Assembly: GCF_900221005.1 (NCBI RefSeq)
Contig: NZ_OBQI01000005.1
Coordinates: 372,001 to 436,000, forward strand
Direction: 5' to 3'
DNA: 64,000 nt
Source: Blastococcus aggregatus
GTDB lineage: Bacteria > Actinomycetota > Actinomycetes > Mycobacteriales > Geodermatophilaceae
Shown: positions 34,972 to 44,506 of the stretch, one piece after another
Position numbering within the stretch: the stretch's first letter is position 1
How the letters are laid out: the number at the start of each line of letters is the position of its first letter
The notes under the pieces: generated by a model
The model's database searches: none
What the model saw: only the letters and a program-made list of their open reading frames with translations
Told to the model about the DNA's origin: nothing
Translations under genes and position numbers: made by a program

Positions 34972-36807
34972 GTGAGTGATCAACGACCGGTGCAGTTGCG
35001 GGTGGCGATGGCCCAGGTGGACACCCGGGTCGGCGACCTCGAGGGCAACAGCGAACTCGTGGTCCGATGGACGGCGAAGGCCGCCGAGGAGCACGCGCAC
35101 CTCGTGGTCTTCCCCGAGATGACGCTGACCGGCTACCCGCCCGAGGACCTCGTCCTGCGGGAGTCCTTCGCGCGGGCCAGCGAGCGCGCGCTGGTGGAGC
35201 TCGCCGCCTCGCTCGCCGACCAGGGCCTCGGCGGCATCGCCGTCGTCGTCGGCTACCTGGCGCACACGCCGGGCGCGGGCCCGGCCCCGGTCGACTCCAC
35301 CCCCACCGACGACGACCGCCCGGGCGACGCCAACCCGCGTCGCGGCGCACCGCGCAACGCCGCGGCGCTGCTGTTCGGCGGCGAGGTCGTCGCCCGGTAC
35401 TACAAGCGGCACCTGCCCAACTACGGCGTCTTCGACGAGGCGCGCTACTTCGTGCCGGGCACCGAGCTGCCGATCGTGCGGCTGCACGGGATCGACGTGG
35501 CGCTCACCATCTGCGAGGACCTCTGGGTCGAGGGCGGTCCGTGCGGGATCGCCGGGCAGGCCGGCGTCGACCTCGTCGTCTCGCCCAACGCCTCCCCCTA
35601 CGAGCGGGCCAAGGACGACCTGCGGCTGCCGCTGGTGCGCCGGCGCGCGGCCGAGGCAGGCGCGACGGTCCTCTACTGCAACCAGGTGGGCGGGCAGGAC
35701 GAGCTGGTCTTCGACGGCGACTCGATGGCCGTGGCCGCCGACGGCACGCTGCTGGCCCGCTCCCCCCAGTTCGTCGAGCACCTGGCGACGATCGACCTCG
35801 ACCTCGACCCCTCCTCGGTGCCCGAGCGGCGCGCGGGCCGGATCGGCCCGATGACCGTCACCCGGCACGTCGTGTCCGAGGAGCCGGTGCCCGCGTTCGA
35901 CCGGCGGCCCGCGACGGTCGTCGAGCCGCTGAGCGACTGCGAGGAGGTCTGGCGGGCGCTGGTGCTGGGCCTGCGCGACTTCATCGACAAGAACGGCATG
36001 CCCTCGGTGGTGCTCGGCATGTCCGGGGGCATCGACTCCGCCCTGGTCGCCGCGATCGCCGTCGACGCGCTGGGCGCCGACCGGGTGCACGGCGTCGGCC
36101 TGCCCTCGAAGTGGTCCAGCGAGCACTCGCTGGCCGACGCCGAGGACTCCGCGCGGCGCCTGGGCATGCACTACTCCGTCGTCCCGATCGCGCCGATGGT
36201 CGACGCCTACGAGGCGTCGGTCGAGCTGTCGGGGGTCGCCGCGGAGAACCTGCAGGCCCGCGTGCGCGGCACCCTGCTCATGGGGCTGTCCAACCAGCAC
36301 GGGCACCTGCTGCTGGCGACGTCGAACAAGAGCGAGGTCGCCGTCGGATACTCCACGCTCTACGGCGACGCCGCCGGCGGGTTCGCCCCGATCAAGGACG
36401 TGCCCAAGACCCTGGTCTGGGACCTCGCCCGGTGGCGCAACGCGCACGCCCGCGACCGCAGCGAGACCGAGCCGATCCCGCAGAACTCCATCGACAAGCC
36501 GCCCTCGGCCGAGCTCGCCCCCGGCCAGCAGGACAGCGACTCGCTGCCGTCCTACGACGTGCTCGACGCGGTCATCGCCGACTACGTGGACCGCGACCTC
36601 GGCCTGGCCGAGCTGCTGGAGCGCGGGCACGACCCCGAGGTGGTGGCGCGGGTGCTCCGGCTGATCGACACCGCCGAGTTCAAGCGCCGCCAGTCGGCCC
36701 CCGGCACCAAGATCAGCCTCAAGGCGTTCGGCCGCGACCGGCGGCTGCCCGTGACCAACCGGTGGCGGGAGACCCTGCCCACCGTGCGCGAAGGAGCTCA
36801 ACCATGA
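34972..36807 (+). CDS. nadE: Glutamine-dependent NAD+ synthetase
   Basis: Predicted 611 residues. The N-terminal nitrilase-type glutaminase domain has the Glu of [11 protein letters not shown], the Lys of [10 protein letters not shown] and the Cys of ALTICEDLW; the C-terminal ATP-pyrophosphatase domain has the P-loop [18 protein letters not shown] near 345 and later [19 protein letters not shown]. Ammonia from glutamine is channelled to NaAD to make NAD+. Start GTG 34972 was chosen for its match to other family N termini; the ribosome site is weak. The stop overlaps panB (ATGA). Confidence 0.95.
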   Translation: MSDQRPVQLRVAMAQVDTRVGDLEGNSELVVRWTAKAAEEHAHLVVFPEMTLTGYPPEDLVLRESFARASERALVELAASLADQGLGGIAVVVGYLAHTPGAGPAPVDSTPTDDDRPGDANPRRGAPRNAAALLFGGEVVARYYKRHLPNYGVFDEARYFVPGTELPIVRLHGIDVALTICEDLWVEGGPCGIAGQAGVDLVVSPNASPYERAKDDLRLPLVRRRAAEAGATVLYCNQVGGQDELVFDGDSMAVAADGTLLARSPQFVEHLATIDLDLDPSSVPERRAGRIGPMTVTRHVVSEEPVPAFDRRPATVVEPLSDCEEVWRALVLGLRDFIDKNGMPSVVLGMSGGIDSALVAAIAVDALGADRVHGVGLPSKWSSEHSLADAEDSARRLGMHYSVVPIAPMVDAYEASVELSGVAAENLQARVRGTLLMGLSNQHGHLLLATSNKSEVAVGYSTLYGDAAGGFAPIKDVPKTLVWDLARWRNAHARDRSETEPIPQNSIDKPPSAELAPGQQDSDSLPSYDVLDAVIADYVDRDLGLAELLERGHDPEVVARVLRLIDTAEFKRRQSAPGTKISLKAFGRDRRLPVTNRWRETLPTVREGAQP

Positions 36808-37634
36808 CGGAGTCGGTTCTCTACGGGGGGACGTCGAGCGCCCGGGTCCGCATCCACCACCTGCAGCAGGCCAAGGAGCGGGGCGAGAAGTGGGCGATGC
36901 TCACCGCCTACGACACCTACAGCGCGGCCATCTTCGAGGAGGCCGGAATCCCGGTCATGCTCGTGGGTGACTCCGCCGGCAACGTCGTCCTCGGGCACAC
37001 CAGCACCGTGCAGGTGACGGTCGAGGACATGCTGCTGCTCACCAAGGCGGTCACCCGCTCGACCACGCGCGCGCTGATCGTGGCCGACCTGCCGTTCGGC
37101 TCCTACGAGTCCGGACCGCAGCAGGCCTTCGAGACCGCCGTGCGGCTGATGAAGGAGGGCGGCGCCCAGGCCGTCAAGCTCGAGGGCGGCGTGCGGGTGG
37201 CGCCGCAGATCAAGCTGCTGCACGACTCGGGCATCCCGGTGATGGCGCACGTCGGCTTCACGCCGCAGAGCGAGCACGCCCTCGGCGGGTTCCGGGTGCA
37301 GGGCCGCGGCGCCGGTGCCGAGCAGCTGCTCGCCGACGCCCGGGCCGTGCAGGAGGCCGGGGCGTTCGCCGTCGTCCTGGAGATGGTGCCGGCCGCGATC
37401 GCCGCCGAGGTGACCAAGGAGCTGTCCATCCCGACCGTCGGCATCGGCGCCGGGGTCGACTGCGACGCCCAGGTGCTGGTCTGGCCCGACATGGCCGGGC
37501 TCAACGGCGGCCGGGTGCCGAAGTTCGTCAAGAAGTACGCCGACCTGCGGGCTGAGCTGTTGCGGGCCGCGCAGGAGTTCGCCGGCGAGGTGCGCGGCGG
37601 CGTCTTCCCCGGCCCCGAGCACTCCTTCGACTGA
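36804..37634 (+). CDS. panB: Ketopantoate hydroxymethyltransferase
   Basis: Predicted 276 residues. First committed step of pantothenate synthesis, from ketoisovalerate and methylene-tetrahydrofolate. Family motifs: [77 protein letters not shown] and the catalytic Glu in [16 protein letters not shown] lies upstream of ATG 36804, inside the nadE end, and the genes are coupled. The pair nadE-panB feeds two coenzyme pathways. Confidence 0.96.
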   Translation: MTESVLYGGTSSARVRIHHLQQAKERGEKWAMLTAYDTYSAAIFEEAGIPVMLVGDSAGNVVLGHTSTVQVTVEDMLLLTKAVTRSTTRALIVADLPFGSYESGPQQAFETAVRLMKEGGAQAVKLEGGVRVAPQIKLLHDSGIPVMAHVGFTPQSEHALGGFRVQGRGAGAEQLLADARAVQEAGAFAVVLEMVPAAIAAEVTKELSIPTVGIGAGVDCDAQVLVWPDMAGLNGGRVPKFVKKYADLRAELLRAAQEFAGEVRGGVFPGPEHSFD

Positions 37635-37653
37635 GCCGCCCACCCGGACACCA

Positions 37654-37725
37654 CACTCTGCGCGCGGTTTGCGGACGTTGCCGCTGCGATCGCGGCGGCA
37701 ACGTCCCGAACCCGCGCGCAGAGTG
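37654..37725. terminator. Long two-part hairpin between panB and the AbiEi-like gene
   Basis: Outer arms CACTCTGCGCGCGG / CCGCGCGCAGAGTG and inner arms GGACGTTGCCGC / GCGGCAACGTCC enclose the loop TGCGATCGCG. It ends 3 bases before the stop of the convergent gene and starts 20 bases after panB, so it is likely a bidirectional terminator. A second element with the same inner string is at 38746-38822. Confidence 0.75.
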
Positions 37726-37727
37726 CG

Positions 37728-38657
37728 TCATCCGAGGCGTCGGCGGCCTCGCTCGCGGGCCCGCAGCACCCGAGGGCCGAGCACCGCGGGCGTCAGCTCA
37801 CCCCACGTCCACCGGACGACGCCCCAGTCCTCGTCGCGGAACGCGTCCTCCCGGCGCTTCTCCTCGAAGACGGCGTCACCCGGATCCTGACCCGGTCGCA
37901 GCAGCCGGCCGTACTTGATCCGGCCGTCGAACTCGCCGAGCAGCCGCGCGTCCTCCCAGCCGAAGTCGGCCCGCCCGAGGAAGGCGCCGTCGTGTCGGTG
38001 CACCTCCAGCTGCAGCGTGGTCGGCGCGAGGCCGATCCGGGCGAGCAGGACGCGGCTGCGGCTCTCCCCCACGCTCTCGCTCCTGCTGTCGGCGAACCGC
38101 ACTGCGCGCGCTGCTGACCGGGCACCCGGCACGCGGCCGAGGCGTGCGACCCGCTCGTCGAGGGCGAGGCGGTCGACCATGCGCCGGTACAGCGCCGCGT
38201 CGAGCAGGACCACCGCCGGCTCGAACGGCACCGCGCGGGCCAGGTCGAGGAGCGTGCGCGCCGGCGACGTGACCGCGACGCCGTCCACCAGCACCACGTC
38301 GTCGTCGGCCAGTCCGGCCACGTGACAGCACAGGTACCGGCCCACGGCGCTGGACGCCGGAGGCCGCCGGGTGACGTGCACGCGGTCGAGCGGGACGCCC
38401 CACAGCGGCAGCCCGTGGAGCACCGCGGCCGACTGGTGGCTCACGACCGCAGGACGGCGCAGCGCCGCGAGGGTGGCGGTGACCAGCTCGTGGTGCCGGA
38501 CGGTCGGATGGCTGTCCGGGGTGCCCGGCAGGTAGGCACCGGGCCGGATCCTGGTCAGCTCACCGCGCGCGATCTGCCGCTGCAGCTCGTCGTCCGACCA
38601 GCCTTCCGCCAGTGCCGCGCGGCGGAGGACCAGGTCGGGCGGGCGCCATGTCTCCAT
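37728..38657 (-). CDS. AbiEi-like N-terminal domain fused to a DUF559-type nuclease-like domain
   Basis: Predicted 309 residues. The N-terminal half (LAEGWSDDELQRQIARGELT, GAYLPG, VVSHQSAAVLHGLPLWGVPL, then HVTRRP) is the AbiEi_4-type winged-helix antitoxin/regulator pattern. The C-terminal third has the PD-(D/E)xK layout seen in DUF559/VSR-like proteins: ESRSRVLLARIGL, GRADFGWEDARLLGEFDG, then EEKRREDAFRDEDWGVVRWTW. Such fusions are common, often in many copies, in actinobacterial genomes and their role is unknown. No partner toxin lies next to it. It sits between two related hairpins. Confidence 0.8.
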   Translation of the reverse strand: METWRPPDLVLRRAALAEGWSDDELQRQIARGELTRIRPGAYLPGTPDSHPTVRHHELVTATLAALRRPAVVSHQSAAVLHGLPLWGVPLDRVHVTRRPPASSAVGRYLCCHVAGLADDDVVLVDGVAVTSPARTLLDLARAVPFEPAVVLLDAALYRRMVDRLALDERVARLGRVPGARSAARAVRFADSRSESVGESRSRVLLARIGLAPTTLQLEVHRHDGAFLGRADFGWEDARLLGEFDGRIKYGRLLRPGQDPGDAVFEEKRREDAFRDEDWGVVRWTWGELTPAVLGPRVLRARERGRRRLG

Positions 38658-38745
38658 GTCGTTACGGTGCCGGGTCGCCGAACCGATGGATCGGTCTCCG
38701 CGTCATCGGTGGACAGGTGCGCGCCCTGTGGACGTCCCCGGTCGC

Positions 38746-38822
38746 GCACTCTGCCGCCCGGATGCTGACGTTGCCGGCGCGATCGCGGCGGCAACGTCCG
38801 CATCTCGCCAGCAGAGTCGCGC
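38746..38822. terminator. Hairpin repeat related to 37654-37725
   Basis: Inner arms GACGTTGCCG / CGGCAACGTC (38767-38776, 38789-38798) around GCGCGATCGCGG, and outer CACTCTGC / GCAGAGT. The string GACGTTGCCG, then GCGATCGCGGCGGCAACGTC, is shared with 37654-37725. It lies 21 bases past the npdG stop on the minus strand. Confidence 0.65.
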
Positions 38823-38842
38823 GGCGGGCGGAACGGGTCAGG

Positions 38843-39538
38843 TCAGACGTCGGTGACGCGCACTCCGGCGTGCACCTTGTAGCGGCGGTTGACCGAGACC
38901 AGGTTGATCGTCAGCGCCTCGACCTGCCGGGCGTTGCGCAGCCGGCCGGCGTAGATGCCCCGCATGCCCGGGAACCGGCCGGCCAGCGCCTGCACGGTGT
39001 CCATCGAGGCGCGGTCGTCGCCCACGACCATCACGTCCCCGTCGATCGTGGGCCTGGAGAGGTCCTCGAGCAGGGTGGCGGAGAGGTGGTGGAACGCGCC
39101 GACCACGTGGGAGTCGGGCAGCAGGGCGGCCGCCTGCTGGGCCACGCTGCCCTCCGCGACGTCGAGCACGTAGGCGCCGAGCTCGTCGAACCCCATCGGG
39201 ACGACGCAGTCGACGACGATCTTGCCGGCCAGCGGGCTCGCCAGCTCGGCCAGGGTCGCGGCGTGCCCGTCGAAGGGGACGGCGACGATCACCAGGTCGG
39301 CCGCGCCCGCGACGTCGGCGTTGGACCCGCCCTGCACCGAGACCTCGGCGCCGGCGGACGCGGTCAGCGCACGGGCGGCGACGTCGGAGGCCACCTCGGC
39401 GGCGCGCTCGGCGTCGCGGGAGCCCAGCAGGATGCGCTGTCCGACAGCGGCCAGGCGGACGGCGAGCCCGCGGCCCTGCGGCCCGGTGCCTCCGAGAATC
39501 CCGACGACCAGTTCCTCCACCGCACGACCTTCGGTCAC
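38843..39538 (-). CDS. npdG: NADPH-dependent F420 reductase
   Basis: Predicted 231 residues from GTG 39538, with GGAAGGGG five bases upstream. Transfers hydride between NADPH and coenzyme F420. The Rossmann site ELVVGILGGTGPQGRGLAVR and QRILLGSRDAERA are typical of Fno/NpdG; also VIVAVPFDGHAATL and the end VNRRYKVHAGVRVTDV. Presence implies F420-dependent metabolism, as in many actinomycetes. Confidence 0.93.
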   Translation of the reverse strand: MTEGRAVEELVVGILGGTGPQGRGLAVRLAAVGQRILLGSRDAERAAEVASDVAARALTASAGAEVSVQGGSNADVAGAADLVIVAVPFDGHAATLAELASPLAGKIVVDCVVPMGFDELGAYVLDVAEGSVAQQAAALLPDSHVVGAFHHLSATLLEDLSRPTIDGDVMVVGDDRASMDTVQALAGRFPGMRGIYAGRLRNARQVEALTINLVSVNRRYKVHAGVRVTDV

Positions 39539-39608
39539 GTCAGCCCCTTCCGCGGCACCGGACGGCCCGGCTCCTGCACCGATCATCCAGGGACGACCGC
39601 GGGGACCG

Positions 39609-39791
39609 TCAGTCGCCCTCCCACTTCCGGTCCTCGTCGGTGATCTGCTTCTCCCGTTCGGCGACCGAGGCCAGCGCGTGCTCGGCCTGCTCGCGGGTCT
39701 CGTACGGGCCCAGCCGGTGCCGCTCGGCGCACCCGTCCCGGGTCTCGACCGTGTTGTGCTTCAAGCAGTAGAACCAGGGTCCGTCGGCCAT
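39609..39791 (-). CDS. Small conserved actinobacterial protein
   Basis: Predicted 60 residues from ATG 39791 with GGGAGG five bases upstream. WFYCLKHNTVETRDGCAERH then RLGPYETREQAEHALASVAE: a compact SPOR-like sequence with two cysteines found widely, and uncharacterised, in actinobacteria. Charged C terminus EDRKWEGD. Too short to judge by length alone, but ribosome site and composition support it. Confidence 0.75.
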   Translation of the reverse strand: MADGPWFYCLKHNTVETRDGCAERHRLGPYETREQAEHALASVAEREKQITDEDRKWEGD

Positions 39792-39942
39792 CCGTGCCTC
39801 CCCTTGCTGGTCGGAAGCCCCACTCTCGCACCGGCGGCATCCGCCCGCTCGGAGGCGTTCGGAGGCGCCCGATCGGGTGTTGCACGACAGAACGGCGCAG
39901 GTACCCGTGTCGCAATGTCGCGCGGTACGGCATCCTGCTCCG

Positions 39943-41109
39943 GTGATCGGCCCCCTACGCTCCGTCCCCCCGCACCGCGGGGACAGCACGGAGCCGCCCA
40001 CCCCGTCGGGCCTCGACCGCCGCGTGGCCGCGCTCTCCCTCGCCGCGCTGCTGGTCATCGGCGCGCTCATGGGCTCGATCAACCTCGTCGTCGACGGCGT
40101 GCTCCGGGACGGCGCACCCCGCTGGGCCTACGCCGTCACGATGCTGCTGCTGTTCGCCCTCGCCGGGAACCTCGCCGTCCGGGGCCGGGTGGGCCAGCGG
40201 CACACGCTCGCCCTGGTGCTGCTGGGTGACCTGATCTACCTCGTCGTCGTGCTCTGCATCGAGGACCCGCTGCGGTACGCGACCCCGCTGATGCTGCTGT
40301 TCCCGGCACTGGCCGCCGCGTGGTTCCTCCGGCCGCGCCCGCTGCTCGTGCACATGGTCGTGATCACCGGGGTGTGCCTGGCCGCGCTGTGGCCCAGCTA
40401 CGACAGCACCGTCGGCCTCCTCGCGCAGGTCGGGGTGAGCGCCGCCACGCTGAACGCGGCGTCCGCCGGGGTGTTCCTCCTCCGGCGCCGCGTGCAGCGG
40501 CTGCTCACCGCGACCGAGATGCTCAGCCGCCAGGACCCGCTGACCGGGCTCTACAACCGCCGGTACCTCGTCGAGCAGGCGCCGCGGCTCTGGGCCCAGA
40601 CGCGCCGCGAGAGCGGTCTGCTGAGCGCCGTCGTGCTCGACCTGGACCACTTCAAGCGGCTCAACGACGAGTTCGGCCACGCGGTCGGCGACGACGTCCT
40701 GAGCGCGGTCGCGCGGTCCCTGACCGCCACCGTCCGCCCCACCGACCTGCTGGCGCGCACCGGCGGCGAGGAGCTGGTCGTGGTGAGCACGGTCGACCTG
40801 CCCGAGGAGGCGGAGCGGCTGGCCGAGCGCCTCCGGGCGGCGGTCGCCGGATCACGCGGCGAGGCCGGGCTCATCGTGACCGCGTCCGTCGGCCTGGCGG
40901 TGGCCGCTCCGGACGACGACGACCCGGTGACGGGGATGTGGCGGCTGGTGGAGCGGGCCGACACGGCGATGTACGCCGCCAAGCGCGGCGGCCGCGACCG
41001 GGTGGCGGTGGCCGACCAGCCGCCCCGTCCGGCCCCGGCGGACCGGGCGCCCGAGGGCCCACCGGCCCCTCGGGGCTGCCGCCCACCCGACCGGGTGCTC
41101 GACCGGTAG
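39943..41109 (+). CDS. Membrane-bound diguanylate cyclase (GGDEF)
   Basis: Predicted 388 residues from GTG 39943 (GTG 39877 also possible; neither has a strong ribosome site). Six membrane helices form an N-terminal sensor of about 170 residues, followed by a GGDEF domain: SRQDPLTGLYNRRYLVEQAP, LDLDHFKRLNDEFGHAVGDD, and the active-site motif GGEEL in place of GGDEF, an accepted variant. RPTD lies five residues before it, the RxxD inhibitory site for product feedback. Expected to make c-di-GMP. The C-terminal 30 residues are Pro-rich. A GGDEF-EAL protein is encoded at 57685. Confidence 0.88.
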   Translation: MIGPLRSVPPHRGDSTEPPTPSGLDRRVAALSLAALLVIGALMGSINLVVDGVLRDGAPRWAYAVTMLLLFALAGNLAVRGRVGQRHTLALVLLGDLIYLVVVLCIEDPLRYATPLMLLFPALAAAWFLRPRPLLVHMVVITGVCLAALWPSYDSTVGLLAQVGVSAATLNAASAGVFLLRRRVQRLLTATEMLSRQDPLTGLYNRRYLVEQAPRLWAQTRRESGLLSAVVLDLDHFKRLNDEFGHAVGDDVLSAVARSLTATVRPTDLLARTGGEELVVVSTVDLPEEAERLAERLRAAVAGSRGEAGLIVTASVGLAVAAPDDDDPVTGMWRLVERADTAMYAAKRGGRDRVAVADQPPRPAPADRAPEGPPAPRGCRPPDRVLDR

Positions 41110-41138
41110 GTTCCGCGAACTTCTGTTTCGCTAGGGGC

Positions 41139-42431
41139 ATGTCGCCCCTCGCGCCTGATCCGACGCGGACGGTGCCCCTGCCGCTGCGCGAGCAGGCCGA
41201 CGTCCGCGACCGCTGGCTGACCGAGCGGCTGCTGGACCTGCTGCCCGTGCTGATGGACCGCACCGGCATCGACCTGTGGATCGTCGCGGGCCGCGAGTAC
41301 AACGAGGACCCGGTGCTCGCGACCCTGCTGCCGGCGGCCTGGCTGTCGGCGCGACGGCGCACGGTGCTGCTCCTGCACCGCAGCGACGACGGCGTCACCC
41401 CCGTCGCCGTCTCGCGCTATCCCGTCGGCCAGTTCCTGCCGGCCGACGTGGGCGACGCTCCGGCGGACTGCGAGTGGGACGTCGTCCGCCGCTTCGTCGA
41501 GCAGGCCGACCCGGCGCGCATCGGCATCGACGTCTCGGCCGACTTCGCCCTCGCCGACGGTCTCTCGCACGGCGAGCACCGGCAGCTGGTCGAGGCGCTG
41601 GGGCCCCACGCCGACCGCCTGGTGCCGGCCGAGCCGCTGGTCATCTCCTGGCTGGAGACCCGGCTGCCGGAGGAGATCGGGGCGCTGCACGCGCTCAACC
41701 GGCTCACCGCAGACGTCGTCGCGGATGCCTTCGCCACCGCCGTCACGCCGGGAATCTCGACGGCGATCGACGTCGCCTGGTGGCTGCGGCAGCGGCTGCA
41801 CGACCTGGGGGTGGAGCCGTGGTTCCAGCCGTCGGTCTCGCTGCAGCGCGCCGGCGTCCCGCTGGTGGAGCAGGGCGGGGCGCTGCTGCCCGCCGTCCCG
41901 TACGACGCCGTCATCGAGCCGGGCGACCTGGTGCACTGCGACGTCGGCCTGACCAGCCTCGGGCTGCGCACCGACACCCAGCGGACCGCCTACGTGCTGA
42001 AGCCGGGTGAGAGCGCCGCGCCCGCCGGGCTCCGGGAGCTGCTCGCCACGGGCAACCGGATGCAGGACCTCACCGTCGCGGAGCTGCGTCCGGGCCGCAC
42101 CGGCGACGAGGTGCTGGCCGCCGCGCGGGCCGCGGCGGCGGCCGCGGGGATCGACGCCGACGTCTACTCCCACCCCATCGGCGTGCACGGCCACGGCGCC
42201 GGGCCGGCGATCGGCCAGTGGGACGAGCAGGCCGCCGTGCCGGGTGCCGGCAGCTACCCGGTGCACCTGGACACCGCCTACGCCCTCGAGCTGGCGGTGC
42301 GCCGGCCGGTACCCGAGTGGAACGGCCAGTGCGTGCGCCTGGGGCTCGAGCAGGGCATCTCGCTGACCCCGGCCGGCGTCGAGTACCTGGGCCGGAGGCA
42401 GACCGAGCTGGCCCTCGTCCCGGCCGGCTGA
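41139..42431 (+). CDS. M24-family metallopeptidase (Xaa-Pro peptidase-like)
   Basis: Predicted 430 residues. N-terminal creatinase-like domain, then the pita-bread fold. Metal ligands: LVHCDVGLTSLGLRTDTQRT (Asp, Asp), the His region HPIGVHGHGAGPAIG, and the glutamates in YALELAV and LEQGI. Most likely an aminopeptidase acting before proline, or a dipeptidase. ATG 41139 follows TAGGGGC closely. It stands alone between the GGDEF gene (30 bp upstream) and the convergent chaB-like gene. Confidence 0.86.
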   Translation: MSPLAPDPTRTVPLPLREQADVRDRWLTERLLDLLPVLMDRTGIDLWIVAGREYNEDPVLATLLPAAWLSARRRTVLLLHRSDDGVTPVAVSRYPVGQFLPADVGDAPADCEWDVVRRFVEQADPARIGIDVSADFALADGLSHGEHRQLVEALGPHADRLVPAEPLVISWLETRLPEEIGALHALNRLTADVVADAFATAVTPGISTAIDVAWWLRQRLHDLGVEPWFQPSVSLQRAGVPLVEQGGALLPAVPYDAVIEPGDLVHCDVGLTSLGLRTDTQRTAYVLKPGESAAPAGLRELLATGNRMQDLTVAELRPGRTGDEVLAAARAAAAAAGIDADVYSHPIGVHGHGAGPAIGQWDEQAAVPGAGSYPVHLDTAYALELAVRRPVPEWNGQCVRLGLEQGISLTPAGVEYLGRRQTELALVPAG

Positions 42432-42458
42432 CGCTCGCCGGCCGGCCGGGACGGGGCG

Positions 42459-42899
42459 CTACTTCTTCGCGCTCTTCTTGCGGGCGTCCGCGGTCTTCTT
42501 CGTGCTGGCCTTCTGGATCGCGTCGACGAGCTGCTTCTTCTTCATGGTCGACCGCCCGGAGATGTCGAGTTTCTTCGCGATCTTCTTCAGGTGATCCTTC
42601 GTCGCGTTGGCGTCGACGCCGCCCTTGGTCTCCCGGTTCGTGCCGCGGCCGCCCTGTGCCTGGGCGTCGGAGGGCCCCTTCTTGCCGCCCTCCTTGGGCG
42701 CCCAGCGGTCGCCCACCTTCTCGAACGAGTGCTTGACCGCGGCCCATGCGACCTGGTTGGCGCGGCGCTCGTCGCCGTACTCGTCGGCGGCGGAGTCGTG
42801 CGCCTTCGCGAACGTGCGCTGGGCCTTCTTCGGCGACCGCAGCAGCGTGCTGGGCAGCTCCGACTTCTTGGCGTCGCCCTTCTTGGTGGTCTTCGGCAT
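42459..42899 (-). CDS. ChaB-domain protein with SAP/Rho_N-like tail
   Basis: Predicted 146 residues from ATG 42899 behind GGAGGAGAGG. The ChaB part reads ELPSTLLRSPKKAQRTFAKA, then HDSAADEYGDERRANQVAWA and AVKHSFEKVGDRW. The C-terminal part LKKIAKKLDISGRSTMKKKQ then LVDAIQKA is a Rho_N/SAP-type DNA-binding helix pair, followed by a Lys/Ala-rich tail. ChaB was named beside a cation antiporter but its role is unknown; the basic tail suggests nucleic-acid binding. Confidence 0.88.
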   Translation of the reverse strand: MPKTTKKGDAKKSELPSTLLRSPKKAQRTFAKAHDSAADEYGDERRANQVAWAAVKHSFEKVGDRWAPKEGGKKGPSDAQAQGGRGTNRETKGGVDANATKDHLKKIAKKLDISGRSTMKKKQLVDAIQKASTKKTADARKKSAKK

Positions 42900-42957
42900 G
42901 ACCTCTCCTCCTCGGGGTGCTGCCCGGCCACTACCCGGGGAGCCGCCCAAGATCACA

Positions 42958-43848
42958 TCACGCGGTCGCCGCCAGGAACGGGATCAGCGCCGCGGCCAGC
43001 TCGTGGGGGGCCTCCTCGGCCAGGTGGTGCCCGCTGTCGATCGGCCCGCCACCGCGCAGGTCGGTCGTCCAGTCCGCCCAGATCGCCAGCGGGTCGCCGT
43101 GCAGCTCCTCGAGGTCGTCGCGGGCCGACCACAGCACCAGGGTGGGGCAGCCGACGCGTCGGCCGGCCGCCCGGTCGGCCTCCTCGGCGGCGCGGTCGAC
43201 GCCCAGGCCGGCCCGGTAGTCCTCGAGCATCGCGTGCACGGTGGCCGGGTTCCGGATGGCGGCCAGGTGGTCGGCGTGGTTCTCGGCCCCCATCACCTCC
43301 ACCCGGCCGGGTGCCAGTGACCCGTACCAGGCCTCGGGGTCGGCGGAGATGGCCCGCTCCGGCTTCTCGGGCTGGGCGAAGAAGAACCAGTGCCACCACG
43401 CGGTGGCGAACCGGGCGTCGGCGCGGTCGAGGTGCTCCACGATCGGGATGCAGTCCAGGACGGCGAGGGAGGTGACCGCCCCGGGGTGGTCCAGCGCCGT
43501 CCGCAGGCCCACGTAGCTGCCCCGGTCGTGGCCGACGACGGCGAACCGATGGTGGCCGAGCGCGCGCATCAGCGCGACGACGTCGCCGGCCATCGCCCGC
43601 TTCGAGTAGGGCGCGTGGTCCGGGGTGGTCTCGGGCTTCGAGGAGCCTCCGTAGCCGCGCAGGTCGGGGCAGACGACGGTGTGCCCGGCTGCGACCAGCA
43701 GGGGTGCGACCCGGTGCCAGGTCGTGTGCGTGCGCGGATGGCCGTGCAGCAGCACCACCGGTGGGCCGGTGCCGCCGGCCCGGAGCCGCAGGACGACGCC
43801 GTCGCCGACGTCGACCCGCGACTCCTCGAGCCCGTCGAAGAACGGCAC
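42958..43848 (-). CDS. Alpha/beta hydrolase, haloacetate-dehalogenase-like
   Basis: Predicted 296 residues. Nucleophile elbow VVGHDRGSYVG with Asp as nucleophile, oxyanion region LLHGHPRTHTTWHRVAP, PDLRGYGGSSKP and the catalytic His in GHHLAEEAPHEL. Asp in place of Ser and the HGHPRTH and WHWFFF segments match fluoroacetate/haloacetate dehalogenases and their close epoxide-hydrolase relatives. Start GTG 43848. Substrate not determinable here. Confidence 0.87.
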   Translation of the reverse strand: MPFFDGLEESRVDVGDGVVLRLRAGGTGPPVVLLHGHPRTHTTWHRVAPLLVAAGHTVVCPDLRGYGGSSKPETTPDHAPYSKRAMAGDVVALMRALGHHRFAVVGHDRGSYVGLRTALDHPGAVTSLAVLDCIPIVEHLDRADARFATAWWHWFFFAQPEKPERAISADPEAWYGSLAPGRVEVMGAENHADHLAAIRNPATVHAMLEDYRAGLGVDRAAEEADRAAGRRVGCPTLVLWSARDDLEELHGDPLAIWADWTTDLRGGGPIDSGHHLAEEAPHELAAALIPFLAATA

Positions 43849-43870
43849 GGCGGGCCCGGGTGCGGTCAGC

Positions 43871-44101
43871 TCAGGGGAGGTCGGCGGTGTCCGACGACTG
43901 CCGGTGCCCGCCCTGGGCGTCGTCGGGGTCGGCGTCGACCGTCCGCTCCTCGGACTCGGCGAGGATGACCTCCGCGGCGATCTGTTCCATGCCGCTGCCC
44001 TTCATCGCCGCCTCCTCGGGGAGGAGCTCGGCGCGGCTGGCGATGTTGCCCTCGGTGACGTTGTCGAGGGCCTCGGCGCTCGGCTCCTTCTGGGTCGCCA
44101 T
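43871..44101 (-). CDS. Small acidic hypothetical protein
   Basis: Predicted 76 residues from ATG 44101, overlapping the upstream DUF2795 stop by one base (TGATG). Hydrophilic and acidic: MATQKEPSAEALDNVTEGNI, EEAAMKGSGMEQIAAEVI, then an Asp/Glu-rich end. No family recognised and probably disordered. Tight coupling to the DUF2795 gene is the main support. Confidence 0.6.
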   Translation of the reverse strand: MATQKEPSAEALDNVTEGNIASRAELLPEEAAMKGSGMEQIAAEVILAESEERTVDADPDDAQGGHRQSSDTADLP

Positions 44102-44361
44102 CAGAACCGCTGCTGCTCGGTGCCGAGGCCCAGTGCGCGGGCGACGTCCTGCACGTTCTCGAACTGCTGGCCCTCCGGCAGACGGCGCAGGTCGGCGAGG
44201 ACGCGGTCGGGGACGGTGGCGTCCTCCTGGGCCTTGGCGATCAGCTGGTCGCGGTCGGCCGGCCACACCTCCTTGCCCAGGTGCTCGGCGAGCGCCGAGC
44301 GGCGCTCGATGTCGCCCTCGTCGGTGCCGGGCGGGGTGGCGGGCTGGTGCGGGTCGGTCAC
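44101..44361 (-). CDS. DUF2795 protein
   Basis: Predicted 86 residues from GTG 44361 with AAGGAG six bases upstream. A linker (ALAEHLGKEVWPADRDQLIA), then DRVLADLRRLPEGQQFENVQ and DVARALGLG, the small helical DUF2795 unit. Common in actinobacteria, function unknown. First gene of a two-gene unit. Confidence 0.75.
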   Translation of the reverse strand: MTDPHQPATPPGTDEGDIERRSALAEHLGKEVWPADRDQLIAKAQEDATVPDRVLADLRRLPEGQQFENVQDVARALGLGTEQQRF

Positions 44362-44506
44362 GGGGAACTCCTTCTCCGGTGCGGCTGCGTCGGGGACGCG
44401 TCGTCGCCGCCTACCCACCGACCGCTGCCTCACACCCGTGTCGGATCCTGGGCCCGGGGGTAGCCGCTCCCCGACCGAGAACGAGGACCCACCGAGAGGA
44501 CGAGAC

